A stretch of DNA of 64,000 nucleotides from Mycolicibacterium chubuense NBB4 (lineage in GTDB: Bacteria > Actinomycetota > Actinomycetes > Mycobacteriales > Mycobacteriaceae): the NCBI RefSeq assembly GCF_000266905.1, contig NC_018027.1:3968001-4032000 (forward strand), given 5' to 3'. The notes beneath the pieces were generated by a model. It ran no database searches and was not told the DNA's origin. It saw only the letters and a program-made list of their open reading frames with translations. Position numbers and translations under genes: made by a program. Below are positions 12,105 through 19,896 of this stretch, one piece after another (the first letter of the stretch is position 1; each line of letters begins with the position of its first letter).

Positions 12105-13316
12105 CTACTTTTTGTCGTATACCTCGTCGACGACGCCGTCGCGGCGTCTCAGCAACGGGATCAGAGTCACCACGACGGCCACCACGATCGCGCCCACCAT
12201 GACCGCCGCCGTGTACCGCGGATCGAAGAAAATGGTGCTCGCGGCTCCCAGCGCGACGATGCCGACCCACAGGTAGATCAGCAGCACGACCCTGCGGTGG
12301 GAATGACCGATCTCCAGCAGCCGATGGTGCAGGTGCATCTTGTCCGGGCTGAAGGGGCTCAGGCCCGCGCGGGTGCGCCGGATGATCGCGAGCAGCATGT
12401 CCAGGGCCGGGACGAACATCACGGCGACCACCAGCAGGAACGGCGAGAGCAGCGCGAACACGTCGCGCACCCCGTACGCCGTCTGCGAGATCGGACCGGC
12501 CGCCGTGGTCGACGCGGCCGCCAGCATCAGGCCGATCAGCATCGACCCGGAATCGCCCATGAAGATGCGGGCTTTGTGGAAGTTGTGCGGGAGAAAGCCC
12601 AGACAGGCGCCGGCCAGGACCACCGAGATGACGGCCGGCGGGTAGAACAGCACGTCACCACCGTGGTCGCGCAGCAGTCCCACGGAGAAGATGCAGATCG
12701 CCGAGGCGGTGATCAGCCCGAGACCGGCGGCCAGCCCGTCGAGGCCGTCGACGAAGTTCATCGCGTTGACGATCGCGACGGTCAGCGCCAGCGTCAGCAA
12801 AATCGACGCGACCTGGTCCAGCACGATCGTCCCGACTCCCCCGATCGGGATGTAGAGCACGCTCCAGGCCACGCCCATGGTGACCAGCACACTGGCGGCG
12901 GTGATCTGGCCGGCGAACTTGGTCAGCGCATCGAGGCCCCACCGGTCGTCGATCAGGCCGACGACCATGATCAGCCCGCCGGCGACCACCACCGCGGGCA
13001 TGCCGGACGAGTAGACGAAGCCGCGCGTCAACGCCGGCAGCTGAGACGCCAGCAGGACGGCGGCCAGCACGCCGAGATACATCGCGAGGCCACCCATCCT
13101 CGGCGTCGGTTTGGAGTGGACGTCCCGTTCGCGCGGGTAGGCCACCGCGCCCCACCGCATCGCGAGCACGCGAACCCAGCCGGTGGCCAGATAGGTGATG
13201 ATCGCCGCCGTCAGTCCGACGAGCGCGAGCTCACGCAGCGGGACTCCGGCGCCCCGATCGGAAAGCGCAAGCAGCCCACCGGCCATGTACTGCACGTCGC
13301 TCACCACTGGATGCAC
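12105..13316 (-). CDS. wecA: undecaprenyl/decaprenyl-phosphate GlcNAc-1-phosphate transferase (WecA)
   Basis: 403 residues, polytopic membrane protein of the MraY/WecA family. Transfers GlcNAc-1-P from UDP-GlcNAc to decaprenyl phosphate, the first step of the arabinogalactan linkage unit in mycobacteria. Family motifs: HSKPTPRMGGLAM (about 66-78), MNFVDGLDGLAAG (Mg/catalytic), GDSGSMLIGLMLAA and the C-terminal HLHHRLLEIGHSHRRVV cytoplasmic loop. It is the last gene of rpmE-prfA-prmC-sua5-wecA and lies 58 bases after sua5. Confidence 0.95.
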   Translation of the reverse strand: MHPVVSDVQYMAGGLLALSDRGAGVPLRELALVGLTAAIITYLATGWVRVLAMRWGAVAYPRERDVHSKPTPRMGGLAMYLGVLAAVLLASQLPALTRGFVYSSGMPAVVVAGGLIMVVGLIDDRWGLDALTKFAGQITAASVLVTMGVAWSVLYIPIGGVGTIVLDQVASILLTLALTVAIVNAMNFVDGLDGLAAGLGLITASAICIFSVGLLRDHGGDVLFYPPAVISVVLAGACLGFLPHNFHKARIFMGDSGSMLIGLMLAAASTTAAGPISQTAYGVRDVFALLSPFLLVVAVMFVPALDMLLAIIRRTRAGLSPFSPDKMHLHHRLLEIGHSHRRVVLLIYLWVGIVALGAASTIFFDPRYTAAVMVGAIVVAVVVTLIPLLRRRDGVVDEVYDKK

Positions 13317-13374
13317 CGTACTCGACGACCTTGAGAGCGCCGGGATCCTTCGGGCCCGGGTCGCGTGGCTGCGG

Positions 13375-14034
13375 TCAGGGTGTCGCGGTCAGTGTCTCGG
13401 GATCGACACCGAGCACGCCCGCGATGGCTTCGGCGCTGACCGGGCCCTGCCGCAGCACCCGCGGGTGCGCCCCGGTGAGGTCGACGATCGTCGAGGCGGC
13501 CTGCCGCTCGGCCGGGCCGCCGTCGAGATATACCTCGACCAGGTCGGCGAGCTGATCGCGCGCCTGCGCCGCGGTGACCGAGGCGGGCCGGCCCGAGATG
13601 TTGGCACTCGACACCGCCATCGGGCCCACCTCGCGCAGCAACTCGATGGCGACCGGGTGCAGCGGCATCCGCAGCATCACCGTGCCGTTGGCGTCTCCGA
13701 GGTCCCACTGCAGCGACGGCGCCTGGTGCACCACCAGGCTCAGTGCGCCGGGCCAGAAGGCGCGAATCAGCTCCTTGGCACTCTGCGGCACCGAATAGAC
13801 CAGACCCTGGATCGTGTGCCACGACCCCACCAGCACCGGCACCGGCATGTCGCGGCCGCGGCCCTTCGCCGCCAGCAGCGCGGCGACCGCCTCGTTGTCG
13901 AAGGCGTTCGCGCCGATGCCGTACACGGTGTCGGTCGGCATCACGACGAGCCGGCCACCCTTGAGCGCGCTGATCGCCGAGGCGATGCCCGCCTCGCGCT
14001 GCCCGGGGTCGCTGCAGTCGAACAGTTCACTCAT
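13375..14034 (-). CDS. L-threonylcarbamoyladenylate synthase (Sua5/TsaC family)
   Basis: 219 residues. Makes threonylcarbamoyl-AMP from threonine, bicarbonate and ATP for the t6A37 modification of ANN-decoding tRNAs. The YrdC-fold signature MPTDTVYGIGANAF (about 32-45) and KGRGRDMPVPVLV are present. It is the short form without the extra Sua5 C-terminal domain. The ATG overlaps the prmC stop in ATGA, indicating coupled translation. Confidence 0.92.
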   Translation of the reverse strand: MSELFDCSDPGQREAGIASAISALKGGRLVVMPTDTVYGIGANAFDNEAVAALLAAKGRGRDMPVPVLVGSWHTIQGLVYSVPQSAKELIRAFWPGALSLVVHQAPSLQWDLGDANGTVMLRMPLHPVAIELLREVGPMAVSSANISGRPASVTAAQARDQLADLVEVYLDGGPAERQAASTIVDLTGAHPRVLRQGPVSAEAIAGVLGVDPETLTATP

Positions 14035-14909
14035 GCGCGGTCCTCTCCGCCTCGGTCACTTCGCCGCACCGCGGTGACGAACCGCGGCCGGCCCGCGAGA
14101 TCGCACCGGGCCGTCACGTCGACGAACGCCCCCGTGCGGGTGAACGCTTCGACGGTGCGGTCAGCGGTGGTGTCGTCGTGTTCGACGGCACAGCATCCGC
14201 CCGGCCGGAGCAGCCGGCCCGCGACGGGCGCGATCCGGTCGATCACCGCCATGCCGTCGTCGCCGCCGAACAGCGCATGGGCCGGGTCGTGCTGCGCCAC
14301 TTCGTGTTCCAACTCGGTTGCAGCCGGAATGTAGGGCGGGTTGGCGACGAGCAGGTCGACCGCACCGTCCCATTCGCCGAGCAGGCCATTGTCGGTGACA
14401 TCGGCGCGCACCAGTTCGACGGGGGTTCCCGCCAGATTCCGGCGGGCGTAGGCCAGCGCGTCGTCGGAGTCGTCGACGGCCAGCACCGTCGCGTTCGGGC
14501 GAGCTGTCGACAAGGCGAGCGCGAGCGCGCCGGACCCGGTGCACAGATCGACGATCACCGGTCGGTCCGGAAGCGGCCGGGTCAACGCCCACTCCAGCAG
14601 CGACTCGGTCTCCGGACGCGGGACGAAGACACCGGGACCGACGTGCACGGTGACGGGGCCGAACGCCGCGGTCCCGGTCAGGTGCTGCAGCGGGATGCGC
14701 TCGGCACGACGGGCGATCAGCTGCCGGTATCGGTCGCCGAAGTCGGCGTCCGGGTCGGCGAACACCACCCGGCCGCGGTCGGTGCCCGCGACGTGCGCGG
14801 CGAGCAGTTCGGCGTCGGTGCGCGGGGACGCCACCCCGGCGGCGGCCAACTCGTCCGTGGCGGCGTCGATCATCTGACGCATCGTCGCGGGCCGGTTGGC
14901 GACGCTCAC
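14031..14909 (-). CDS. prmC: peptide chain release factor N5-glutamine methyltransferase
   Basis: 292 residues. Methylates the GGQ glutamine of release factors. N-terminal helical substrate domain, SAM-binding [14 protein letters not shown] (about 120-133) and the catalytic NPPY motif at 190-193. It overlaps its substrate gene prfA (GTG start inside the prfA stop, GTGA) and sua5. Confidence 0.95.
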   Translation of the reverse strand: MSVANRPATMRQMIDAATDELAAAGVASPRTDAELLAAHVAGTDRGRVVFADPDADFGDRYRQLIARRAERIPLQHLTGTAAFGPVTVHVGPGVFVPRPETESLLEWALTRPLPDRPVIVDLCTGSGALALALSTARPNATVLAVDDSDDALAYARRNLAGTPVELVRADVTDNGLLGEWDGAVDLLVANPPYIPAATELEHEVAQHDPAHALFGGDDGMAVIDRIAPVAGRLLRPGGCCAVEHDDTTADRTVEAFTRTGAFVDVTARCDLAGRPRFVTAVRRSDRGGEDRA

Positions 14910-15982
14910 GACGTGCTCTGCAGTCGGGCCTGCTTGTCGGCGGCAGCCAGCGCGTCGAACAGCGCGTCCAGGTCGCCGTCGAGCACCTGGTCGAGGTTGT
15001 GCGCCTTGAAGTTGATGCGGTGGTCGGCGATCCGGTTCTCCGGGAAGTTATAGGTCCGGATGCGCTCGCTGCGGTCGACCGTGCGGATCTGGCTCGCGCG
15101 ATCCGCCGACGCTTCGGCGGACGCCTGCTCCTCGGCCAGCGCCTGCAGCCGGGCGGCCAGCACCTGCATGGCCCGGATCTTGTTCTGCAGCTGGGACCGC
15201 TCGTTCTGGCAGGTGACGACGATGCCGGTCGGCAGGTGCGTGATCCGCACCGCGGAGTCGGTGGTGTTGACGCCCTGGCCGCCCTTGCCGGACGAGCGGT
15301 AGACGTCGATGCGCAGATCGGATTCGTCGATCTGCACCTGCTCGACTTCTTCGGGCTCGGGGTAGACGAGGACGCCGGCCGCCGACGTGTGGACCCGGCC
15401 CTGCGACTCCGTCACGGGCACCCGCTGGACCCGGTGCACGCCGCCTTCGAACTTCAACCGCGACCACACGCCGTCCGCGGAGTCGCCCTTGCTGCGGATC
15501 GACAGCGTGGCGTCCTTGAAGCCGCCGAGATCGGAGGTGGTCTCGTCGAGCATCGTGACGGTCCACCCGTGCCGTTCGGCGTAGCGGGTGTACATGCGGG
15601 CCAGGTCCGCGGCGAACAGCGCGGACTCTTCGCCACCCTCACCGGACTTGACCTCGAGCACGATGTCGTCGGCGTCGTGCGGGTCGCGGGGTGCGAGCAG
15701 GTCGGTCAGATGGGTGTCGAGGTCGGCCACGGTCGAGGCGAGCTCGTCGACCTCCTCGGCGAACGAGGAGTCGTCGGCGGCCAGTTCCCGCGCGGCCTCG
15801 AGGTCACCTCGCGCGGTGTCCAACTTGCGGTACGTGGCGACGATGGGCGACAGCTGGGCGAAGCGCCGGCCCGCCTTGCGCGCGGCGACCGGGTCGGCGT
15901 GCAGCTCGGGGTCGGAGAGACGCTGCTCCAGTTCGGCGTGCTCGGCGAGGATGGCGTCGATCGCCGGTGCGGTCTCGGTCAT
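14906..15982 (-). CDS. prfA: peptide chain release factor 1
   Basis: 358 residues. Recognises UAA/UAG through the PVT tripeptide (189-191), which marks it as RF1 rather than RF2, and triggers hydrolysis with the GGQ loop at 234-236 ([16 protein letters not shown]). It lies 99 bases after rpmE; a strong hairpin in that gap may lower read-through. Confidence 0.97.
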   Translation of the reverse strand: MTETAPAIDAILAEHAELEQRLSDPELHADPVAARKAGRRFAQLSPIVATYRKLDTARGDLEAARELAADDSSFAEEVDELASTVADLDTHLTDLLAPRDPHDADDIVLEVKSGEGGEESALFAADLARMYTRYAERHGWTVTMLDETTSDLGGFKDATLSIRSKGDSADGVWSRLKFEGGVHRVQRVPVTESQGRVHTSAAGVLVYPEPEEVEQVQIDESDLRIDVYRSSGKGGQGVNTTDSAVRITHLPTGIVVTCQNERSQLQNKIRAMQVLAARLQALAEEQASAEASADRASQIRTVDRSERIRTYNFPENRIADHRINFKAHNLDQVLDGDLDALFDALAAADKQARLQSTS

Positions 15983-16032
15983 GTCGCCTCCTTCAGCACG
16001 TGTGTCCCGACGTAGGTCCCCCAGTCACGAAA

Positions 16033-16072
16033 CGGCGCCCGGCCTGCTCGTCGTGCAGCAGAACGGGCGCCG
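16033..16072 (-). terminator. strong hairpin between rpmE and prfA
   Basis: Perfect 9-bp arms CGGCGCCCG (16033-16041) and CGGGCGCCG (16064-16072) enclose a second perfect 5-bp stem CTGCT/AGCAG (16044-16048 / 16057-16061) with an 8-base loop. It begins 10 bases after the rpmE stop. There is no long T-tract (GTTTCGT follows on the minus strand), which is common for mycobacterial terminators. It probably attenuates transcription from rpmE into prfA. Confidence 0.75.
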
Positions 16073-16081
16073 ATCGAACAG

Positions 16082-16306
16082 CTACTTGTCGGCTGCCGGC
16101 TTGCGCTTGCCGTAGCGCTTCTCGAAGCGCGCGACGCGGCCGCCGCTGTCGAGGATCTTCTGCTTGCCGGTGTAGAACGGATGGCACTGCGAGCAGACCT
16201 CGACGGTGATCTGTCCGCTCTGCTTGGTGCTGCGGGTGGTGAAGCTTGCGCCACAGCCGCAGAGCACGGTGGTCTCGACGTAGTCAGGGTGAATGCCCGA
16301 TTTCAT
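16082..16306 (-). CDS. rpmE: 50S ribosomal protein L31, zinc-binding form
   Basis: 74 residues from the ATG at 16306 (MKSGIHPDY), the conserved L31 start; the frame is open upstream but not coding. Four cysteines C16, C18, C38 and C41 (CGCG...CSQC) form the zinc site, so this is the C+ paralogue, usually replaced by a C- form during zinc shortage. The end is basic, as in mycobacteria. Confidence 0.96.
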   Translation of the reverse strand: MKSGIHPDYVETTVLCGCGASFTTRSTKQSGQITVEVCSQCHPFYTGKQKILDSGGRVARFEKRYGKRKPAADK

Positions 16307-16468
16307 GGTTTCCTCTTCGATCGTGGCTCCGGGTCGCCTTCCCGAGCCGGGAAGTCGCGGCGTGAACCGGAACCGAGGTGTCGGCGGTCCACCCGGCCGG
16401 AGGCCGGCAGACTGGCACTTATTATGCCAGGGCAACCGCCAGCAGCCTAAACGCGTGGACGGCGGTCG

Positions 16469-18049
16469 CTATTCCTCGCCGGAGACGATGCGGTAGGTAC
16501 GCCCGTCGCGCGTCCACAGCAGCCGCCCTTCCGGATTCGTGCCCATGGCGATCATCTCCCGTTTGAGCACCTTGTTCGTGGCCGTACTCGGCAGCGCGTC
16601 GGCGATCCAGACGTGCCGGGGCCAGGCCTTCGGCGAGAGGTCCGGCTGGCCGGCGAGGAACTCACCGAACTCCTCGGGTGTCAGCGTCGCCTCGTCGGCC
16701 AGCACGATCGCGGCCATGACCTGGTCTCCGACGTGCTCGTCGGGCACCGGGTAGACGGCGACCTGGCTGACCGCCCGCTGCCGGATCAAGATCCGCTCGA
16801 TGGGCGCCGAGGTCATGTTCTCGCCGTCGACCCGCATCCAGTCCGCGGTGCGGCCGGCCAGGTAGATCCAGCCGTCCGCGTCGCGGTAGGCCAGGTCCCC
16901 CGACCAGAACATGCCGTGGCGCATGCGTTCGTCGGTGGCTCCCTGATCGTTGTAGTAGCCGGCGAACATCCCCGCGCCCTGGGTGTTGACGAGCTCGCCG
17001 ATCGCATCGTCGGCGTTGACCAGCGCGCCGTGGGCGTCGAACTGAGCCACCGCACACTCGGTCAACGTCTCCGAGTTGTAGATGGCCACGCCGGGAAAGC
17101 CTCTGCCGATGGAGCCCGCCGGGCAGCCGTCCTCGCGCGTCACCGTGACCGCGTTCTCGGTGGAACCGAAGCCGTCCCACACTTCGCATCCGAATCGCCG
17201 CGCGAACTCGGCGATGTCGCGATCGCTGGCCTCGTTGCCGAACGCCACGCGCAGCGGGTTGTCGCTGTCGTCGTCCCGTTCGGGACCGGCGAGGATGTAG
17301 GCCAGCGGCTTCCCTACGTAGTTCATGTAGGTGACGCCGTAGCGGCGGACGTCGTCGATGAAGCGTGAGGCGGTGAACTGCGCGGGCGCCATCGCGGCGC
17401 CGGAGTTCAGCGCGACGGACCAGCCGGCGAGCACCGCATTGCTGTGGAACAGCGGCATCGACAGATAGCAGACGTCGTCGGAGGTCAGCTCGTAGCGGGC
17501 AGCCAGCGCGGCACCGGCGAGCAGCACCATCGCGTGCATCATCTTGACGGCCTTCGGGTCACCGCTGGTCCCGGAGGTGAAGATCAGCATGAACGTGTCG
17601 GTGGCGGTGACCTCACGGTGCGGGGTCAGCGCCCCGGCTTGGGCCGTCAGTTCCTTCCACTCCGGGCTGCCGACCACCAGCAGTCGCACGTCGGCGAGGT
17701 CCAGGCCGTTCAGCAGCCCCAGGTGCGTGTCGTTGGTGATGAGGATCTGGCAGTCGGCGCGGCGGATGTCGCGCACCAGCGCGTCGCCCCGGCGGGTGTT
17801 GTTGATGCCGCAGACGACGTAGCCGCCGAGACCGGCGGCGGCCATCGCGGTCAGCATGTCCGGGGTGTTGCCCAGCAGGACGCCCACGTGCAGCGGCCGG
17901 TCCGGGTCGGCGATGCCGATCAGCGCCGCGGCCTGGGCGGCGGCCGCGCCGAGGTGCTCGCGCCACGTCCAGGTCCGACCCTCGTAGGTGACCGCGATGC
18001 CGTCGTCACTGCAGAGATCCCGCAGCAGCTGCTGAACCGTCTCGGCCAC
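16469..18049 (-). CDS. acyl-CoA synthetase (FadD family, AMP-dependent)
   Basis: 526 residues from the GTG at 18049, chosen because the conserved domain starts there, a purine-rich GAAGGGCGGGCGG precedes it, and a longer frame would overlap the divergent TetR start. Activates a carboxylic acid with ATP and CoA. The adenylate-forming signature LIFTSGTSGDPKAVKMMH (about 160-177), GFGSTENAVTVT and the hinge/C-terminal WMRVDGENMTSAPIE with the final lysine in TATNKVLKREM are all present. It resembles the FadD17 branch of M. tuberculosis, linked to steroid or fatty acid breakdown, but the substrate cannot be read from sequence. Confidence 0.88.
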   Translation of the reverse strand: MAETVQQLLRDLCSDDGIAVTYEGRTWTWREHLGAAAAQAAALIGIADPDRPLHVGVLLGNTPDMLTAMAAAGLGGYVVCGINNTRRGDALVRDIRRADCQILITNDTHLGLLNGLDLADVRLLVVGSPEWKELTAQAGALTPHREVTATDTFMLIFTSGTSGDPKAVKMMHAMVLLAGAALAARYELTSDDVCYLSMPLFHSNAVLAGWSVALNSGAAMAPAQFTASRFIDDVRRYGVTYMNYVGKPLAYILAGPERDDDSDNPLRVAFGNEASDRDIAEFARRFGCEVWDGFGSTENAVTVTREDGCPAGSIGRGFPGVAIYNSETLTECAVAQFDAHGALVNADDAIGELVNTQGAGMFAGYYNDQGATDERMRHGMFWSGDLAYRDADGWIYLAGRTADWMRVDGENMTSAPIERILIRQRAVSQVAVYPVPDEHVGDQVMAAIVLADEATLTPEEFGEFLAGQPDLSPKAWPRHVWIADALPSTATNKVLKREMIAMGTNPEGRLLWTRDGRTYRIVSGEE

Positions 18050-18152
18050 CCGCCCGCCCTTCGCATCAGTGAACAGATCGAGATTATTGTCTACTCGACC
18101 CGGCCGGCGCAGCGTACCGCGGCCGCGTCCCGCCATTTGCGAAGATAGGTGG

Positions 18153-18779
18153 GTGAGCGTGGGCACCGCGTCGAAATCGGAGGCCAGCCCCCCGGTCAAG
18201 TCCGTCCGGGATCGGCTGATCGATGCGGCCGAACAGTGCCTGACGGCCAAGGGGATTCGCGCCACGACCGTCTCCGAGGTGGCGGAACTGGCCGGCGTCA
18301 GCCGCGGGTGGCTCTACCGGCACTTCCCCGACAAGGCCGAACTGCTCGGCGCGGCGATCGTGCGCCTCAATGACGCCTTCTGGACCGAGTCACGGGCCCG
18401 CCTGGACGCGATCACCGAGCTCGAGCAGAAGATCGCCACGGGCGTCGCGCTCGCCCGCCGGGAGTCCGAGACGCCCGGCGCCCTGGTCCTCAAGCTCCGC
18501 CAGGAGGAACCCGAGGCGTTCACGGCGTGTGTCGGGCTCGGTGTGCGCGGGCTGATCCCCGAGATCGCCGCGTTCTGGGAGCCTTATGTTCGCGCTGCAG
18601 TCGACCGCGGCGAGATCCATCCGGACACCGACTGCGCGGAAGCGGCGGAGTGGATCGCGCGGATCATGATGAGCCTGGCGACGGTTCCCGGTGAACACTG
18701 CGACGTCGACGACCCCGAGTCGGTGCTGAGGCACGCGCGCCGCTACATCGTGGCCGCACTCCGCTGCGAGCCCGCCTGA
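18153..18779 (+). CDS. TetR family transcriptional regulator
   Basis: 208 residues from the GTG at 18153 (VSVGTASKSEA), preceded by AGATAGGTGG; an earlier in-frame ATG at 18069 would reach into the synthetase control region. The N-terminal helix-turn-helix reads TTVSEVAELAGVSRGWLYRHFPDKAELL (about 38-65). Divergent from the FadD-like gene with about 100 bases between the two starts, so it probably controls that gene and itself. Confidence 0.88.
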   Translation: MSVGTASKSEASPPVKSVRDRLIDAAEQCLTAKGIRATTVSEVAELAGVSRGWLYRHFPDKAELLGAAIVRLNDAFWTESRARLDAITELEQKIATGVALARRESETPGALVLKLRQEEPEAFTACVGLGVRGLIPEIAAFWEPYVRAAVDRGEIHPDTDCAEAAEWIARIMMSLATVPGEHCDVDDPESVLRHARRYIVAALRCEPA

Positions 18780-18786
18780 GGTCTGC

Positions 18787-19386
18787 TCACCAGGCTGCCG
18801 CGACGGCGGCCTGCCGCCCGGTGAGCATCAGCAACACGTCGCGCACCGGCGCCCGGAGCTCCTTGCCCTCCCCCACGGCGAAGTCCGCGTCGCTGGCGAC
18901 AAGTCTCACGCCGGCCAGTCGCTTGCGCGCGTGGAACGGGAAACCCATGTCCCACACGCGCTCCGCGGCCGCGCGAGCGGCGTCGACCGGCATCGGCCGG
19001 TCGATGCCGAGCGGAATGCAGATGTCTTGCGCGTGCACGAGGACGTCGATCAGCGGTTCCCGCTCGGTGGCGCCGGGCGGACGTCGGCGCGAACCGACGA
19101 CGTCGCGAAGATTCGCCGCGATCTCGGCGGCGGTCCGGTCGTCGGCGCGGGCCATCCGATCCACGGCGGCGTTGAACCGGAATCCGCTGCGCGCGGCCTC
19201 GAAGAGCATTCGCGGCATGCCGATGGTCGAGTGCGTCAGATGCGCCGCGACGTTGCGCACCGTCCATCCGGCGCACAGCGACGGCGTGTCCCACAGCGCG
19301 GGATCCCGGGCCTCGATCTCCCCGATCAGCCCGGCGATCTCCAGACGTTGCGTGTCGGTGTGGTGCCACACGGCGTCGGCATCCAT
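18787..19386 (-). CDS. maleylpyruvate isomerase family mycothiol-dependent enzyme
   Basis: 199 residues of the DinB-like, mycothiol-dependent family. The N-terminal helix (VWHHTDTQRLEIAGLIGEI), GWTVRNVAAHLTHSTI (metal-binding His) and HAQDICIPLGIDRPM match this family, whose members use a divalent metal and mycothiol for isomerase or detoxification reactions. It is divergent from a MarR gene and shares an intergenic region full of GTCAG/CTGAC repeats with it. The substrate is unknown. Confidence 0.8.
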   Translation of the reverse strand: MDADAVWHHTDTQRLEIAGLIGEIEARDPALWDTPSLCAGWTVRNVAAHLTHSTIGMPRMLFEAARSGFRFNAAVDRMARADDRTAAEIAANLRDVVGSRRRPPGATEREPLIDVLVHAQDICIPLGIDRPMPVDAARAAAERVWDMGFPFHARKRLAGVRLVASDADFAVGEGKELRAPVRDVLLMLTGRQAAVAAAW

Positions 19387-19409
19387 GCCGGCCTCCCCGG
19401 AGTCATTTA

Positions 19410-19436
19410 GTCAGGAATACTGACGAATATAGTCAG
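19410..19436. promoter_or_regulatory. MarR-type operator candidate, nested palindromes
   Basis: GTCAG-N5-CTGAC at 19410-19424 and CTGAC-N7-GTCAG at 19420-19436 share the central CTGAC. They sit in the 73-base gap between the divergent isomerase and MarR genes, 24-50 bases before the isomerase start. MarR regulators usually bind such short palindromes in their own divergent promoter. Confidence 0.6.
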
Positions 19437-19459
19437 CATCTCGTACTAAAGTCAACGGC

Positions 19460-19894
19460 GTGGCAGACGAGCCGAGCACGGCGGTGCTGATGTTCATCGC
19501 GCACCGCGACGTCGAGAGCCGGGTGATGGCGGCGTTGGCGCGGGCAGGTGTCGCCGACCTCACGATCGCCCAATCGCGGGTCATGCAGCGCCTCGATCCC
19601 GCGGGGAGCCGCCTGACCGACCTCGCCGAGCAGGCCCGCATCACCAAACAGACCGCCGGCGCACTCGTCGACCAACTCGAGCGCGCGGGCTATGTCACGC
19701 GAAAGCCCGACCCGACCGACGCCAGGGCCCGTCTGGTGACGCTGACCGAGCGCGGCGGCGAGGTGTGCCGGATGGCAGCCGCAGAAGTCGCCCAGGTGGA
19801 GATCGAATGGCGGAAACACCTGGGCGACAACAGCTTCGACGCCCTTCGAGGTGCACTGATCTCGCTGCGCGAGATCACCGACCCGTATCGCTGA
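19460..19894 (+). CDS. MarR family transcriptional regulator
   Basis: 144 residues, GTG start. Winged helix: LTIAQSRVMQRLDPAGSRLTDLAEQARITKQTAGALVDQLERAGYVTRKPDPTDARARLVTLTERG covers the recognition helix and the basic wing (DPTDARARL) typical of MarR. It is divergent from the mycothiol-dependent gene and probably represses it. Its stop lies 2 bases from the convergent rho stop. Confidence 0.92.
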   Translation: MADEPSTAVLMFIAHRDVESRVMAALARAGVADLTIAQSRVMQRLDPAGSRLTDLAEQARITKQTAGALVDQLERAGYVTRKPDPTDARARLVTLTERGGEVCRMAAAEVAQVEIEWRKHLGDNSFDALRGALISLREITDPYR

Positions 19895-19896
19895 CG

